Assembly: GCA_031292755.1 (NCBI GenBank)
Contig: JARLGM010000051.1
Span: 1-37,918 of the forward strand
Source: Candidatus Sulfopaludibacter sp.
Lineage (GTDB): Bacteria; Acidobacteriota; Terriglobia; Bryobacterales; Bryobacteraceae
Reading direction: 5' to 3'
Length of the DNA stretch: 37,918 bases
Numbering within the stretch: the first letter of the stretch is position 1; each line of letters begins with the position of its first letter. The notes under the pieces were generated by a model. It was not told the origin of the DNA and searched no databases. It saw only the letters and a list, made by a program, of their open reading frames with translations. Positions 1 to 6,728 of the stretch are shown in pieces. The position numbers and the translations under genes are program-made.

Positions 1-36
1 CCATTCAATGAAAAATGAGTCTTAACCATTTGTCTC

Positions 37-60
37 AAAATTGGGGACAAGTCCAGTTTT
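37..60. repeat. REP-like hairpin at the truncated end of the transposase
   Basis: The arms AAAATTGG (37-44) and CCAGTTTT (53-60) pair over 8 bp with one G.U, around the loop GGACAAGT. The TTGGGGACA core resembles short extragenic palindromes found near REP-associated transposases; that likeness is from memory. It lies exactly where the transposase reading frame begins after an in-frame TAA at 23-25, so it may mark the recombination joint that removed the 5' part of the gene. Confidence 0.35.
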
Positions 61-1165
61 AAAGCAGGTTTTCGTGAGGTACGGACTGCCAAAGGCAGTA
101 CTTTGGGACAACGGGCGCGATTTCCGTTGCCATTGGCTGGAGGGCCGAAAGGAACGGAGCCACACCAGCGAACCCGTTAAGGAACTTCCGGGCAGGTGGA
201 CCGGGGTACTGGAAACACTCGGCATTCGCGTGCATCATGCGATCGTGAAGAACGCGCGGGCGAAGCTGATAGAACCCAATTTTTCCCGTATTGCGGATTT
301 TGATCGTACTCTTCCGGAATGGTGCGGACATAAGCCAGGAGCGCGGCCTGAGCGATTCGATAAGATGCTCCAGGACCATGAGGTGTGGTTGGCCGGTAAG
401 CTCAGCGCGCCACCGTTTCGCACGATAGAAGACGTTGCCACACTCTACACCAAAGTCCTGGAGGATCTGAACGAACGCGAGTTGCAGGGCGAAGGCATGC
501 GCAAAGTCACCTACAACGGCATGGGCTGGATGTGTCCTAACGAAGCCTGGGAGCTGACGATAGGCAAAGTCGAGCGCCGTAGTGTTCCCGAGGAAGTTTT
601 ACAACTATGCTTTGCGAAGCGGCGGGAGTTGACGGTCCGCAACGGCGAGGTACAGGTGACGTTCGCTGACCGTCCTTATCACTACCGGTTACTTGGGAAC
701 AGGACGGCGCTGCTGGGCTTCAACGATCGCAAGGTTGAGATTGCCTATGACCCATTGGACTTGGGACGGGTGGCAATCTATTTCGACAATCGGTTTCTCG
801 GCCTGGCGGACTGCGTGGCACTGCGCCGCATGGGCGAAGACGCCTTTGTACAGGATGAGCGCGACCGGCGAACCGCTCGCCGTGAGGTAAAGCGGTTCAT
901 CAATGCCGTGCATCAAGCAGTGCCGGTTCCTGACGCCGAGACTTATCTTGCGCGGCGCAGGGCGGTCGCTCCAGAGCGGCCGGAAGTCGCGCGGGTCGAA
1001 ATTCCCATGCAGTTACCGGCGCCGATCGCGGAGGCGCATGCTGCGGTGGTTGCGGATGCGCAATTCTCGTTTGACGCGGTTACTGCCGAATTGCCAGTCA
1101 TCGAGACCGGGGAACGCTCCGACGCGGATACGGAGTTTAATTTCTTTTCGGACCAGGGGGACTGA
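41..1165 (+). pseudogene. Mu-type (MuA-like) DDE transposase, 5'-truncated
   Basis: This is the C-terminal part of a Mu-family transposase, which cuts and joins the element ends during replicative transposition. The sequence begins inside the rve/RNase H-like catalytic fold. DNGRDF, about residues 23-28, carries the second catalytic Asp, and NARAKLIEPNF, about 71-81, carries the third residue, Glu78. The Asp-Glu spacing of 55 matches MuA (D336 to E392). The Mu C-terminal beta-barrel follows, and the tail is acidic. The N-terminal DNA-binding domains and the first catalytic Asp are absent. All three forward frames are closed just upstream (TAA at 23-25 in this frame), so the TTG at 41 is only the first possible codon. 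The mobile function is therefore probably lost. Three bases separate it from the muB-like gene. The rest of the gene could be elsewhere in the genome. Confidence 0.8.
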
Positions 1166-1168
1166 GCT

Positions 1169-2200
1169 ATGGTTTGTCAGGTGCCAGAAGCGGTAACGGA
1201 GCGGTTGCGAACCGAGTTCCTTGACTACATGAAGACGCGTCCGGATTTGGGGCCGGCCGATTTTGCGCAGTATACGACGCTGGCTGAAACGACAGTGCGG
1301 AGTTGGCTACGCGGCGATATTCCGGGCGGGTTCGAAGTGCAGGCGGAAATGCGGCGCGTGCTGGACCAGGCGCGGGCGGGCGACGTCCTGACGCCAGGTG
1401 GCTCGCAGTCGGTGATGGTGACCGAGAGCGTTACCAAGCGCGTGCGCAGCGTGGCGAAGGCCGGGACGTTCTACACGACGCAGACGGTGAAGCGGATCGG
1501 CGAGGTACTGGATTATTGTGCCGAGAATTGCGCGATTGGCGTGATCACCGCATCGTTTGGCGTCGGGAAGACGGAAGCCGTTAAGGCGTGGCGCCGGCGG
1601 AACGCGGGCAAGGTGGAAAGCGTGGTGTTCGAATTCGACGAGTTTTCGAGCACAAACAAGGTTGATTTCGTGCGGGTCATGGCGCGGCAGTTCGGCCTGG
1701 CGAACGATGTGGGATCGCAGAACGGCGGGCTGGTGTTCCGGGATTTGTGCGAGTACTTGCGCCGGAATCCCTGCCTGATTGTGCTGGATCAGTGTGAGAC
1801 TTTGAGGCCCAGAATTTGCCAAATCATCCGGCAAATATGGGACCGAACGAACGATGCCGGCGTGGGCGTGGTGATGCTGGCGGCGCCGATCCTGCTAGCG
1901 CGGTTGATTTCTGGAAAAATGCTGGATTTGGAGGCACTTTCGAGCCGCGTAGGGGTCTGGGCTCCTCTGTCGGGCCTCACTAAAGCCGAGATGGCGGCGA
2001 TCGTGAAACAGGAAGGGTTCGACGACGTTGATGAACTGGCGTTCGATCTGTGGTTCAAGGCGTGCGCCGGGTCAATGAGGCGGCTGATGCGGTCGATGGA
2101 TTTGTTGAAGGCGCGCCACAGCGGAAAGCATATCGGCGAAAAGACGATCGCAGGCGTGGCGGCGCATCTGTGGGGGATGAATGCAGGAGGCGGGGCGTAA
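1169..2200 (+). CDS. MuB-like AAA+ transposition target-selection ATPase
   Basis: MuB-type ATPases bind target DNA non-specifically, bring it to the transposase and provide target immunity. The 343-aa product has an N-terminal XRE-like helix-turn-helix at about residues 30-50 (FAQYTTLAETTVRSWLRG). Walker A is ASFGVGKT at 128-135 and Walker B is LIVLDQ at about 203-208, followed by the expected RQIWD-type sensor region. Its length is close to Mu B (312 aa). The ATG at 1169 follows the transposase stop by 3 bases, the usual A-B order of Mu-like elements. IS21-type IstB proteins are related, but the neighbouring portal and protease genes favour a phage. The frame is intact although its transposase partner is truncated. 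Confidence 0.82.
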   Translation: MVCQVPEAVTERLRTEFLDYMKTRPDLGPADFAQYTTLAETTVRSWLRGDIPGGFEVQAEMRRVLDQARAGDVLTPGGSQSVMVTESVTKRVRSVAKAGTFYTTQTVKRIGEVLDYCAENCAIGVITASFGVGKTEAVKAWRRRNAGKVESVVFEFDEFSSTNKVDFVRVMARQFGLANDVGSQNGGLVFRDLCEYLRRNPCLIVLDQCETLRPRICQIIRQIWDRTNDAGVGVVMLAAPILLARLISGKMLDLEALSSRVGVWAPLSGLTKAEMAAIVKQEGFDDVDELAFDLWFKACAGSMRRLMRSMDLLKARHSGKHIGEKTIAGVAAHLWGMNAGGGA

Positions 2201-2230
2201 ATCTTGAGATTCAAACCCACAAAGAGTTTG

Positions 2231-2293
2231 GCGTGCAGCGTTCGCATAAATTGGGGTATCACCTTCCCCCTTCTCCGGGCGGGCGCTGCACGC
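2231..2293. other. Long inverted repeat / extended hairpin between muB and portal genes
   Basis: The arms at 2231-2245 and 2279-2293 can pair over 15 bp, 13 Watson-Crick plus two G.U pairs. The outer 10 bp (GCGTGCAGCG / CGCTGCACGC) are perfect. The 33-nt loop holds a second small GGGG/CCCC stem (2253-2256 with 2266-2269). It fills most of the 141-bp gap where a Mu-like phage would normally carry the lysis, regulatory and terminase genes. No U-tract follows, so it is not a standard terminator. It could be an RNA structure separating the early and late parts, or a deletion scar. Confidence 0.5.
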
Positions 2294-2341
2294 GCGGGCG
2301 GTCGCTTCAGATCCCGCTCTGATCCGCGGGTGGCGGTCTAA

Positions 2342-3715
2342 ATGGCGGCGCTGATCAATCTCGGAATTGCGGGGATGAGGCCGCCAACTGAGTCGATGCC
2401 GGCCGCGCCTGGTGGCATGCTCCGTTCTTTCTCCCCTGAACCCAGCCTGATGGAGATGGGCACTACCGGGACGGGGATCTTTGGCCAGGGCTATATCCGG
2501 GAGCTGGGCGAGTATAACAGCCTATTCAGCGGGGGGCCATTCTCGGCGTACCGGACTTACGAGCAGATGCGGCGCGGGGATGCGCAGGTGGCGGCGACAC
2601 TGATGGCGATGAAGCTGCCGGTGCGCTGCGCGGAATGGGCGGTGCAACCTCCGGATGAGGCGACGCCGATCGAGAAGGAATGCGCGGAATTCGTCGAGGA
2701 CGTGATGTTCGAGCAGATCGACTTCGACCGGATGTTGGAGAATCTGCTGCTGGCTCTGGATTTCGGGGCGGGGTGTCACGAGGACATCTGGACGATCACG
2801 AACGGCAAGGTGGTTTTGAAAAAGACGGCGGCGCGCATGCCGCTGACGTTCTACACCTGGACGGTGGATCCGAACGAAGACTTGGCGGCGCTGGTACAGC
2901 ACGGATTCCACGGCGGGTCGTTCACGGAGTTTGTGCTGCCGGCGGATAAGATCGCGCTGTATACGTTCAGGCAAGAGGGCGCGAACTTCGCGGGGCGGGC
3001 GATTCTTCGGGAGATGCATCAGCACTGGTACACGAAGGCGGCGCTGTACAAGATCGATGCGATCGCGTGCGAACGGAACGGGATGGGCATCCCGGTGGGC
3101 GAGCTGGGGACGGACGCCAAGAAGGAAGACAGGGAGCTGTTCGAGAAGTTCCTGCGTTCGGTGGCGGCACACCAGAGCGCATACGTCATGATTCCGGGCG
3201 GGTATAAGTTCGGGCTGCAGGGAGTGACGGGGCAGGTGCGGGACTGCAAGGAAAGCATCCAGCACCACAACATGCAGATTTCGATGGCGGGCTTGGCGCA
3301 GTTCATGATTATGGGCCAGCAGTCGAAGGGCAGTGGGAACCGAAGCCTCGGCGAGACGATGAGTGACTTCTTCTACCTGGCGCTGCAAACGGTGGCGAAC
3401 CAGGTCGGGGATGCGGTTTCGGATAACACGATCGCGCGCCTCGCGGCGTACAACTACGGAACGGATGTGCGGCCACCGCGGCTGACCCCACAGCGACTGA
3501 TCGCGATGAAATTCGATGCGATTGTGGATGCGCTCAACAAGCTGGGCCTGGCGGGAATACTGACTCCCGATCCGGATCTGGAAATCTGGGTTCGCAGACA
3601 AATGGGCGCGCCGGCGACGGATCGCGCGACGCTCGTGAAATTGAGGCAGACGGCTATGACGATTGGGGGAAACGGGCTCAAGGCAAGGGGAGAAGAAAGG
3701 CAGGCAGGGCAGTGA
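2342..3715 (+). CDS. Mu gp29-like portal protein (DUF935 family)
   Basis: Portal proteins form the dodecameric ring through which phage DNA enters and leaves the capsid. The 457-aa length is near that of the family (about 500). The diagnostic N-terminal stretch AYRTYEQMRRGDAQVAATLM, around residues 68-87, matches the DUF935 pattern in which a helix 'm.r.D..v...l..r' precedes the portal core. A run near residues 230-260 (QHWYTKAALYKIDAIACERN) and the late MGQQSKGSGNRSLGETMSDF segment also fit. The start is ATG 2342, with no strong ribosome site visible. The stop overlaps the next gene as GTGA. The terminase large subunit that normally precedes it is missing. Confidence 0.8.
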   Translation: MAALINLGIAGMRPPTESMPAAPGGMLRSFSPEPSLMEMGTTGTGIFGQGYIRELGEYNSLFSGGPFSAYRTYEQMRRGDAQVAATLMAMKLPVRCAEWAVQPPDEATPIEKECAEFVEDVMFEQIDFDRMLENLLLALDFGAGCHEDIWTITNGKVVLKKTAARMPLTFYTWTVDPNEDLAALVQHGFHGGSFTEFVLPADKIALYTFRQEGANFAGRAILREMHQHWYTKAALYKIDAIACERNGMGIPVGELGTDAKKEDRELFEKFLRSVAAHQSAYVMIPGGYKFGLQGVTGQVRDCKESIQHHNMQISMAGLAQFMIMGQQSKGSGNRSLGETMSDFFYLALQTVANQVGDAVSDNTIARLAAYNYGTDVRPPRLTPQRLIAMKFDAIVDALNKLGLAGILTPDPDLEIWVRRQMGAPATDRATLVKLRQTAMTIGGNGLKARGEERQAGQ

Positions 3716-4950
3716 CGGTACAAGAGAGAATTTCATGCGCAACAGTCACCCGTTTGGGTGGCGCCGCAAAACGATTGCCGATCGCTCAGTTGGGCGTCAG
3801 GTATAAGGGGAAACAGAAGATCGAGATTACTCGGTCGATGCTGGCGGAGGTGGTGGCGAACTTCCGCAAGCTCGATACGGGAGAAATCCCAATCGACTAT
3901 GACCACGCGATCGAATTCGCTGCCGGGAACGGCGAGGCGGTACCGGCTGCGGGCTGGATCAAGTCGATCGAGGACGCGCCGGATCGAGAAGGAATTTTGT
4001 GGGGCACGGTGGACTGGACACCAAAAGCAGCGGCCATGATCCGGGCGAAGGAGTACAAGTACCTCTCCCCCGTAATCGATCCCAGCGTGCGGGACAACAG
4101 GACGGGGCAGCCGCAAGGCTGGAGTCTTACGAGCGCGGCACTGACGAATCAGCCTGTCTTGCAAGGGATGCCGGCGCTCGTGCTGAGCGCGGGCGGCGGA
4201 GCGGTTGGAACAGCAATGGAGGGAAGGCAAGTGGAAACGACAGAGGCAAGTGCGCAGGTAGAGTTATGTGAGCGGATCAGGCAGACCATGGCGGCCGATT
4301 CGAGCCTGAGCTATCAGTCCGCGATGACTAAGGTTTGTTCGGCGGATCGCGATTTGTGGCGGCGCTATAACAGGCGGCCGGGAATTCAAAACGCGGTGTC
4401 GCTCAGTTCTCAGGAGGGAACGATGACTTCAGACGCCAATTATGTTCCGCCGTCCGGGTATTTGAATCAGGACTGGAACCCGATGCAATTGGAAGTCAAC
4501 AGCCGGGTAGTCGCGCTGAGAAACGCTAACCCGTTGCTCGGCTGGCAGGATGCTGAGACCACGGTCTTTCAGAATGATCCTGGCCTTGCTCAAAAGATTT
4601 TAGACGTTATCAACGTAGAGATATCCAGGCGCGTGAAACTCTGGCAGGAAGGCGAGGTGTCGGGGCGCAAACTGGATTACGTTGCAGCGTTCAATACGGT
4701 CATGAATGACGATCCGACTCTGGCACGCCAGAGGCAGGCCGTTTCCCGAGTCGTCGCCATCACGAAGCATTCCGCACCGGTGGATGACACCGCCCTCATG
4801 GATGTGGACTCCGAGATCAATTCCGCCGTTAGGGAGAAAATAGCCCTGAGTGAAGGCCGGATGGGTTACGGCGATGCCTACGCCTACGTGTTGAATAATC
4901 GGCCGGATTTGAAAAGGCGCAAACAGGGCGCTCTTCGGAGGCGCGCGTGA
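3712..4950 (+). CDS. Mu I-like prohead protease with C-terminal scaffold region
   Basis: In Mu, gene I encodes a maturation protease whose C-terminal part, also made separately as Z, is the capsid scaffold. Here residues 1-160 look like the protease: PIDYDHAIEFA (60-70, candidate His65), AAGWIK (79-84) and SAALTNQPVLQGMP (141-154, candidate Ser141). These are the Mu-like prophage I protein hallmarks. The C-terminal part holds about four diverged 40-residue helical repeats. The GTG at 3712 overlaps the portal stop (GTGA), which implies translational coupling, and no in-frame ATG lies nearby. The 3' end overlaps the next gene the same way. A second internal start at 4423 is listed separately. 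The major capsid gene, expected next, is absent. Confidence 0.75.
   Translation: MTVQERISCATVTRLGGAAKRLPIAQLGVRYKGKQKIEITRSMLAEVVANFRKLDTGEIPIDYDHAIEFAAGNGEAVPAAGWIKSIEDAPDREGILWGTVDWTPKAAAMIRAKEYKYLSPVIDPSVRDNRTGQPQGWSLTSAALTNQPVLQGMPALVLSAGGGAVGTAMEGRQVETTEASAQVELCERIRQTMAADSSLSYQSAMTKVCSADRDLWRRYNRRPGIQNAVSLSSQEGTMTSDANYVPPSGYLNQDWNPMQLEVNSRVVALRNANPLLGWQDAETTVFQNDPGLAQKILDVINVEISRRVKLWQEGEVSGRKLDYVAAFNTVMNDDPTLARQRQAVSRVVAITKHSAPVDDTALMDVDSEINSAVREKIALSEGRMGYGDAYAYVLNNRPDLKRRKQGALRRRA
4423..4950 (+). CDS. Nested in-frame start: putative scaffold (Mu Z-like) product
   Basis: Codon 238 of the protease gene is an ATG preceded by AGGAGGGAACG, a near-perfect Shine-Dalgarno (AGGAGG at 4412-4417) with a 5-base spacer. 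It is much stronger than anything at the GTG start of the full gene. Initiation here would give a 175-aa protein made of the C-terminal repeats only. Phage Mu makes its scaffold Z from an internal start of gene I in just this way. The ribosome site is seen directly; the scaffold role is inferred by analogy. Confidence 0.55.
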   Translation: MTSDANYVPPSGYLNQDWNPMQLEVNSRVVALRNANPLLGWQDAETTVFQNDPGLAQKILDVINVEISRRVKLWQEGEVSGRKLDYVAAFNTVMNDDPTLARQRQAVSRVVAITKHSAPVDDTALMDVDSEINSAVREKIALSEGRMGYGDAYAYVLNNRPDLKRRKQGALRRRA

Positions 4951-5669
4951 ATTTGAAATCTCTTTTTCGTGGCGCGCAAGACATCCGACCGGAGAACGTG
5001 AGCGTTGCCGACGTTCCCGAGCTGGCAGCCGTTCGATTTTGTATTGCGAACGTGGTTCAGGCGCGCGAAGCTCTTGCGATTATCGAAGCCGAAAAGGAAG
5101 CGGCAACGGCGGAGCTGAATGAACGGATGGAGAAACATGGGACCGCTCAGTCCCGTCTGGCTGATCGCATCAAGCAATTGGCTCAAGACAACGAACTCCC
5201 GGACAGGCCGATCGCGGAGATGGAGGAGGTCAATCGCTTCGCGCTACACGTCAGCATCCGGAGAGAGCGCGTGAGCGCCTGTGAGGCCAGAAGGAAGGAG
5301 GCCGCCGCGGCTCTGGACGCGCGTATTCGCGAAGTTGAAGAGGCATGGGCCGTACTCGGTAAGGCGATCAGTGAAAACCTACTGGAGGATTACAGAGCCG
5401 CGGTTCTTGCCTTGCGCGATGCGCATTCAAAATATCTAGCATTGGGAGATCATTTTTCCAAGAAGTGGAACTCTTCGCTCTGGCCGTTTTTCAATCGCAA
5501 GCTCGCGATCCTGGACCCCAAAAGCACGAAAGATGGCGAGCGAGTGCTTTTGATTGATCCTCGCTTTGTCCACTTACCAGAGCGATGGCCAAATTGCGCG
5601 CGGGAAGTCCTGGCGAGCATCGACGATCTTCGGTCCGAAATTGAGACGGCGAAAAGGGGCACGAATTGA
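4947..5669 (+). CDS. Unrecognised coiled-coil phage protein
   Basis: I do not recognise this 240-aa product. Residues 40-140 are rich in Ala, Glu, Arg and Lys with heptad spacing (for example AIIEAEKEAATAELNERMEK and ACEARRKEAAAALDARIREV) and should form a long coiled coil. The C-terminal third (WNSSLWPFFNRK, LLIDPRFVHLPERWP) looks globular. There is no signal peptide or membrane segment. The GTG start overlaps the protease stop (GTGA) and its own stop overlaps the next start, so it belongs to the phage operon. A head or scaffold-associated role is possible from position only. Confidence 0.6.
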   Translation: MNLKSLFRGAQDIRPENVSVADVPELAAVRFCIANVVQAREALAIIEAEKEAATAELNERMEKHGTAQSRLADRIKQLAQDNELPDRPIAEMEEVNRFALHVSIRRERVSACEARRKEAAAALDARIREVEEAWAVLGKAISENLLEDYRAAVLALRDAHSKYLALGDHFSKKWNSSLWPFFNRKLAILDPKSTKDGERVLLIDPRFVHLPERWPNCAREVLASIDDLRSEIETAKRGTN

Positions 5670-6085
5670 CGCGCATCAAGCGAACCAAGAATGACGCGGC
5701 TGCGAATTCCCATGCGATCGCGGCGGCCGATGCGGGGCAGGGGGAAGGTGTGACCGTCGATGCCCAGGCGCCGGCAGCAACGGCCGATGCGGGGCAGGAT
5801 GACGGTGTGACCGTCGATGCCCAGGCGCCGGTGGCGTCCAATGAGGGGTTGGATGCCGGTGTGACTGCTAACGCCCAGAAACCCGTGGCGGCGGCACAGC
5901 GGATCCTTCCGCCTGGATTACGTCCGGTGGCCATGGAGGCCATTTCGGAAAAGGAACGCCGATTGGCCTGTCCGCATCGGCACGCGTCCGCTCGCATGCA
6001 CGCCCGTGCATCCGCAATTGAGGAAAAGGGAAGGCCGTCTCCATTGGCCACTGGCAACGAAGGCGGCATTGCAAAAGCCGAATAA
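5666..6085 (+). CDS. Small Ala-rich repeat protein in phage operon
   Basis: Unrecognised, 139 aa. The start would be TTG 5666, overlapping the previous stop (TTGA), a coupling pattern shared with the two genes before it. Residues 20-75 are a threefold repeat with core GVTVDAQAP, produced by 57-bp DNA repeats. The rest is low complexity, with a basic HRHASARMHARASA segment. Such Ala/Gln-rich tandem repeats occur in phage decoration or linker proteins, but no function can be assigned. It could be a weakly constrained ORF; the precise overlap is the best argument that it is translated. Confidence 0.4.
   Translation: MTRIKRTKNDAAANSHAIAAADAGQGEGVTVDAQAPAATADAGQDDGVTVDAQAPVASNEGLDAGVTANAQKPVAAAQRILPPGLRPVAMEAISEKERRLACPHRHASARMHARASAIEEKGRPSPLATGNEGGIAKAE
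5726..5893. repeat. Threefold 57-bp tandem repeat
   Basis: Copy 1 (5726-5782) and copy 2 (5783-5839) are nearly identical and start GCCGATGCGGGGCAGG. Copy 3 (about 5840-5893) is 54 bp and degenerate. The unit is a multiple of three, so the reading frame is kept. The near-identity of copies 1 and 2 suggests recent duplication. Confidence 0.8.
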
Positions 6086-6104
6086 CAGGCCGACTGGCCA
6101 GGAC

Positions 6105-6728
6105 ATGGCTATGCAGAACGGCATAGCCATGACCGGGGTCTACCAGGCGGACGCGTGGAAGTCCACAGAGGGCGGCCGTCTGGTTCCGGTGAAGGAATGG
6201 CGGGTTGAGCGCTTTCGCGAATTGGACCGGTTGATTGCGGAAGAGGCGCTTCATGTGGGACGGATTCGATGCATAAGTCCGGGTTGCGATCGGACGGCGT
6301 GGGCGCGCGGCCTGTGTAAGCACTGCTGGATGCGCCAGAAGCAGCATGGAGTACCGATTCCCGGCGAGGAGGGCGCCGCGGCGGTGGCTCGTAATCAATT
6401 GCCGAGGGTCAGGGCCGTTCCCCACGCGAGGCCGCTACAGGGCCTTAAAACGTCAGGGCCTGTCAGCTCAAGTGGCGAAGGGCGCGATCCCATTGCGCGC
6501 AACGGGGTGTCTGACAGTTCAAATGTCTGCCACGATTCAAGCGTCTGCCACTTAAGGCGTCCGGTGTCTGCCAGCTCGCGTGTCTTGACCCGTTCTAAAA
6601 CGACTTTTCAGCCAGGTCAAGTGGCAATGCGGCGCGCTTCAATAGGCAGTCGCGTTAGCTGTCTTCTGTGCGCATCCTGTTTTGCAGTTGTCTTGGGTTC
6701 GGTACAAAGGAGGGGCTATGGCATTTGA
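6105..6728 (+). CDS. Putative zinc-finger protein with low-complexity C-terminus
   Basis: The open frame reaches back to 6006, but the ATG at 6105 (MAMQNGIAMTG) is a more natural start. A compact C-x4-C-x9-C-x2-H/C knuckle is seen at about residues 56-74 (CISPGCDRTAWARGLCKHC). This 'C..pgC.r.a..rGLC..H' module recurs in phage DNA-binding and HNH-type proteins. After about residue 105 the composition becomes Ser/Arg-rich and encodes TGTCTG-type DNA repeats, so the C-terminal half may not be under protein selection. Its end overlaps the tape-measure start by 11 bases. Function unknown; DNA binding is only inferred. Confidence 0.45.
   Translation: MAMQNGIAMTGVYQADAWKSTEGGRLVPVKEWRVERFRELDRLIAEEALHVGRIRCISPGCDRTAWARGLCKHCWMRQKQHGVPIPGEEGAAAVARNQLPRVRAVPHARPLQGLKTSGPVSSSGEGRDPIARNGVSDSSNVCHDSSVCHLRRPVSASSRVLTRSKTTFQPGQVAMRRASIGSRVSCLLCASCFAVVLGSVQRRGYGI
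6508..6590. repeat. Cluster of TGTCTGCCAC-type direct repeats
   Basis: Copies of TGTCTG(C/A)CA(C/G) start at 6508, 6524, 6542 (first base C) and 6565, with a weaker one at 6581. Spacings are 16, 18, 23 and 16 bp. All point the same way, and the inverted form (AGTGGC) occurs at about 6471 and 6620. The array lies 130-210 bp before the tape-measure gene. It could be a protein-binding array or a decayed transposon end. Confidence 0.5.

Noticed and set aside
2522..3742. 406-codon reverse frame opposite the portal gene
   Set aside because: Arg/His/Leu-rich mirror of a recognised portal protein with no domain pattern.
6508..6590. CRISPR-like spacing of TGTCTGCCAC repeats
   Set aside because: Repeats are only 10 bp, spacers 6-13 bp, and no cas gene is near; not a CRISPR array.
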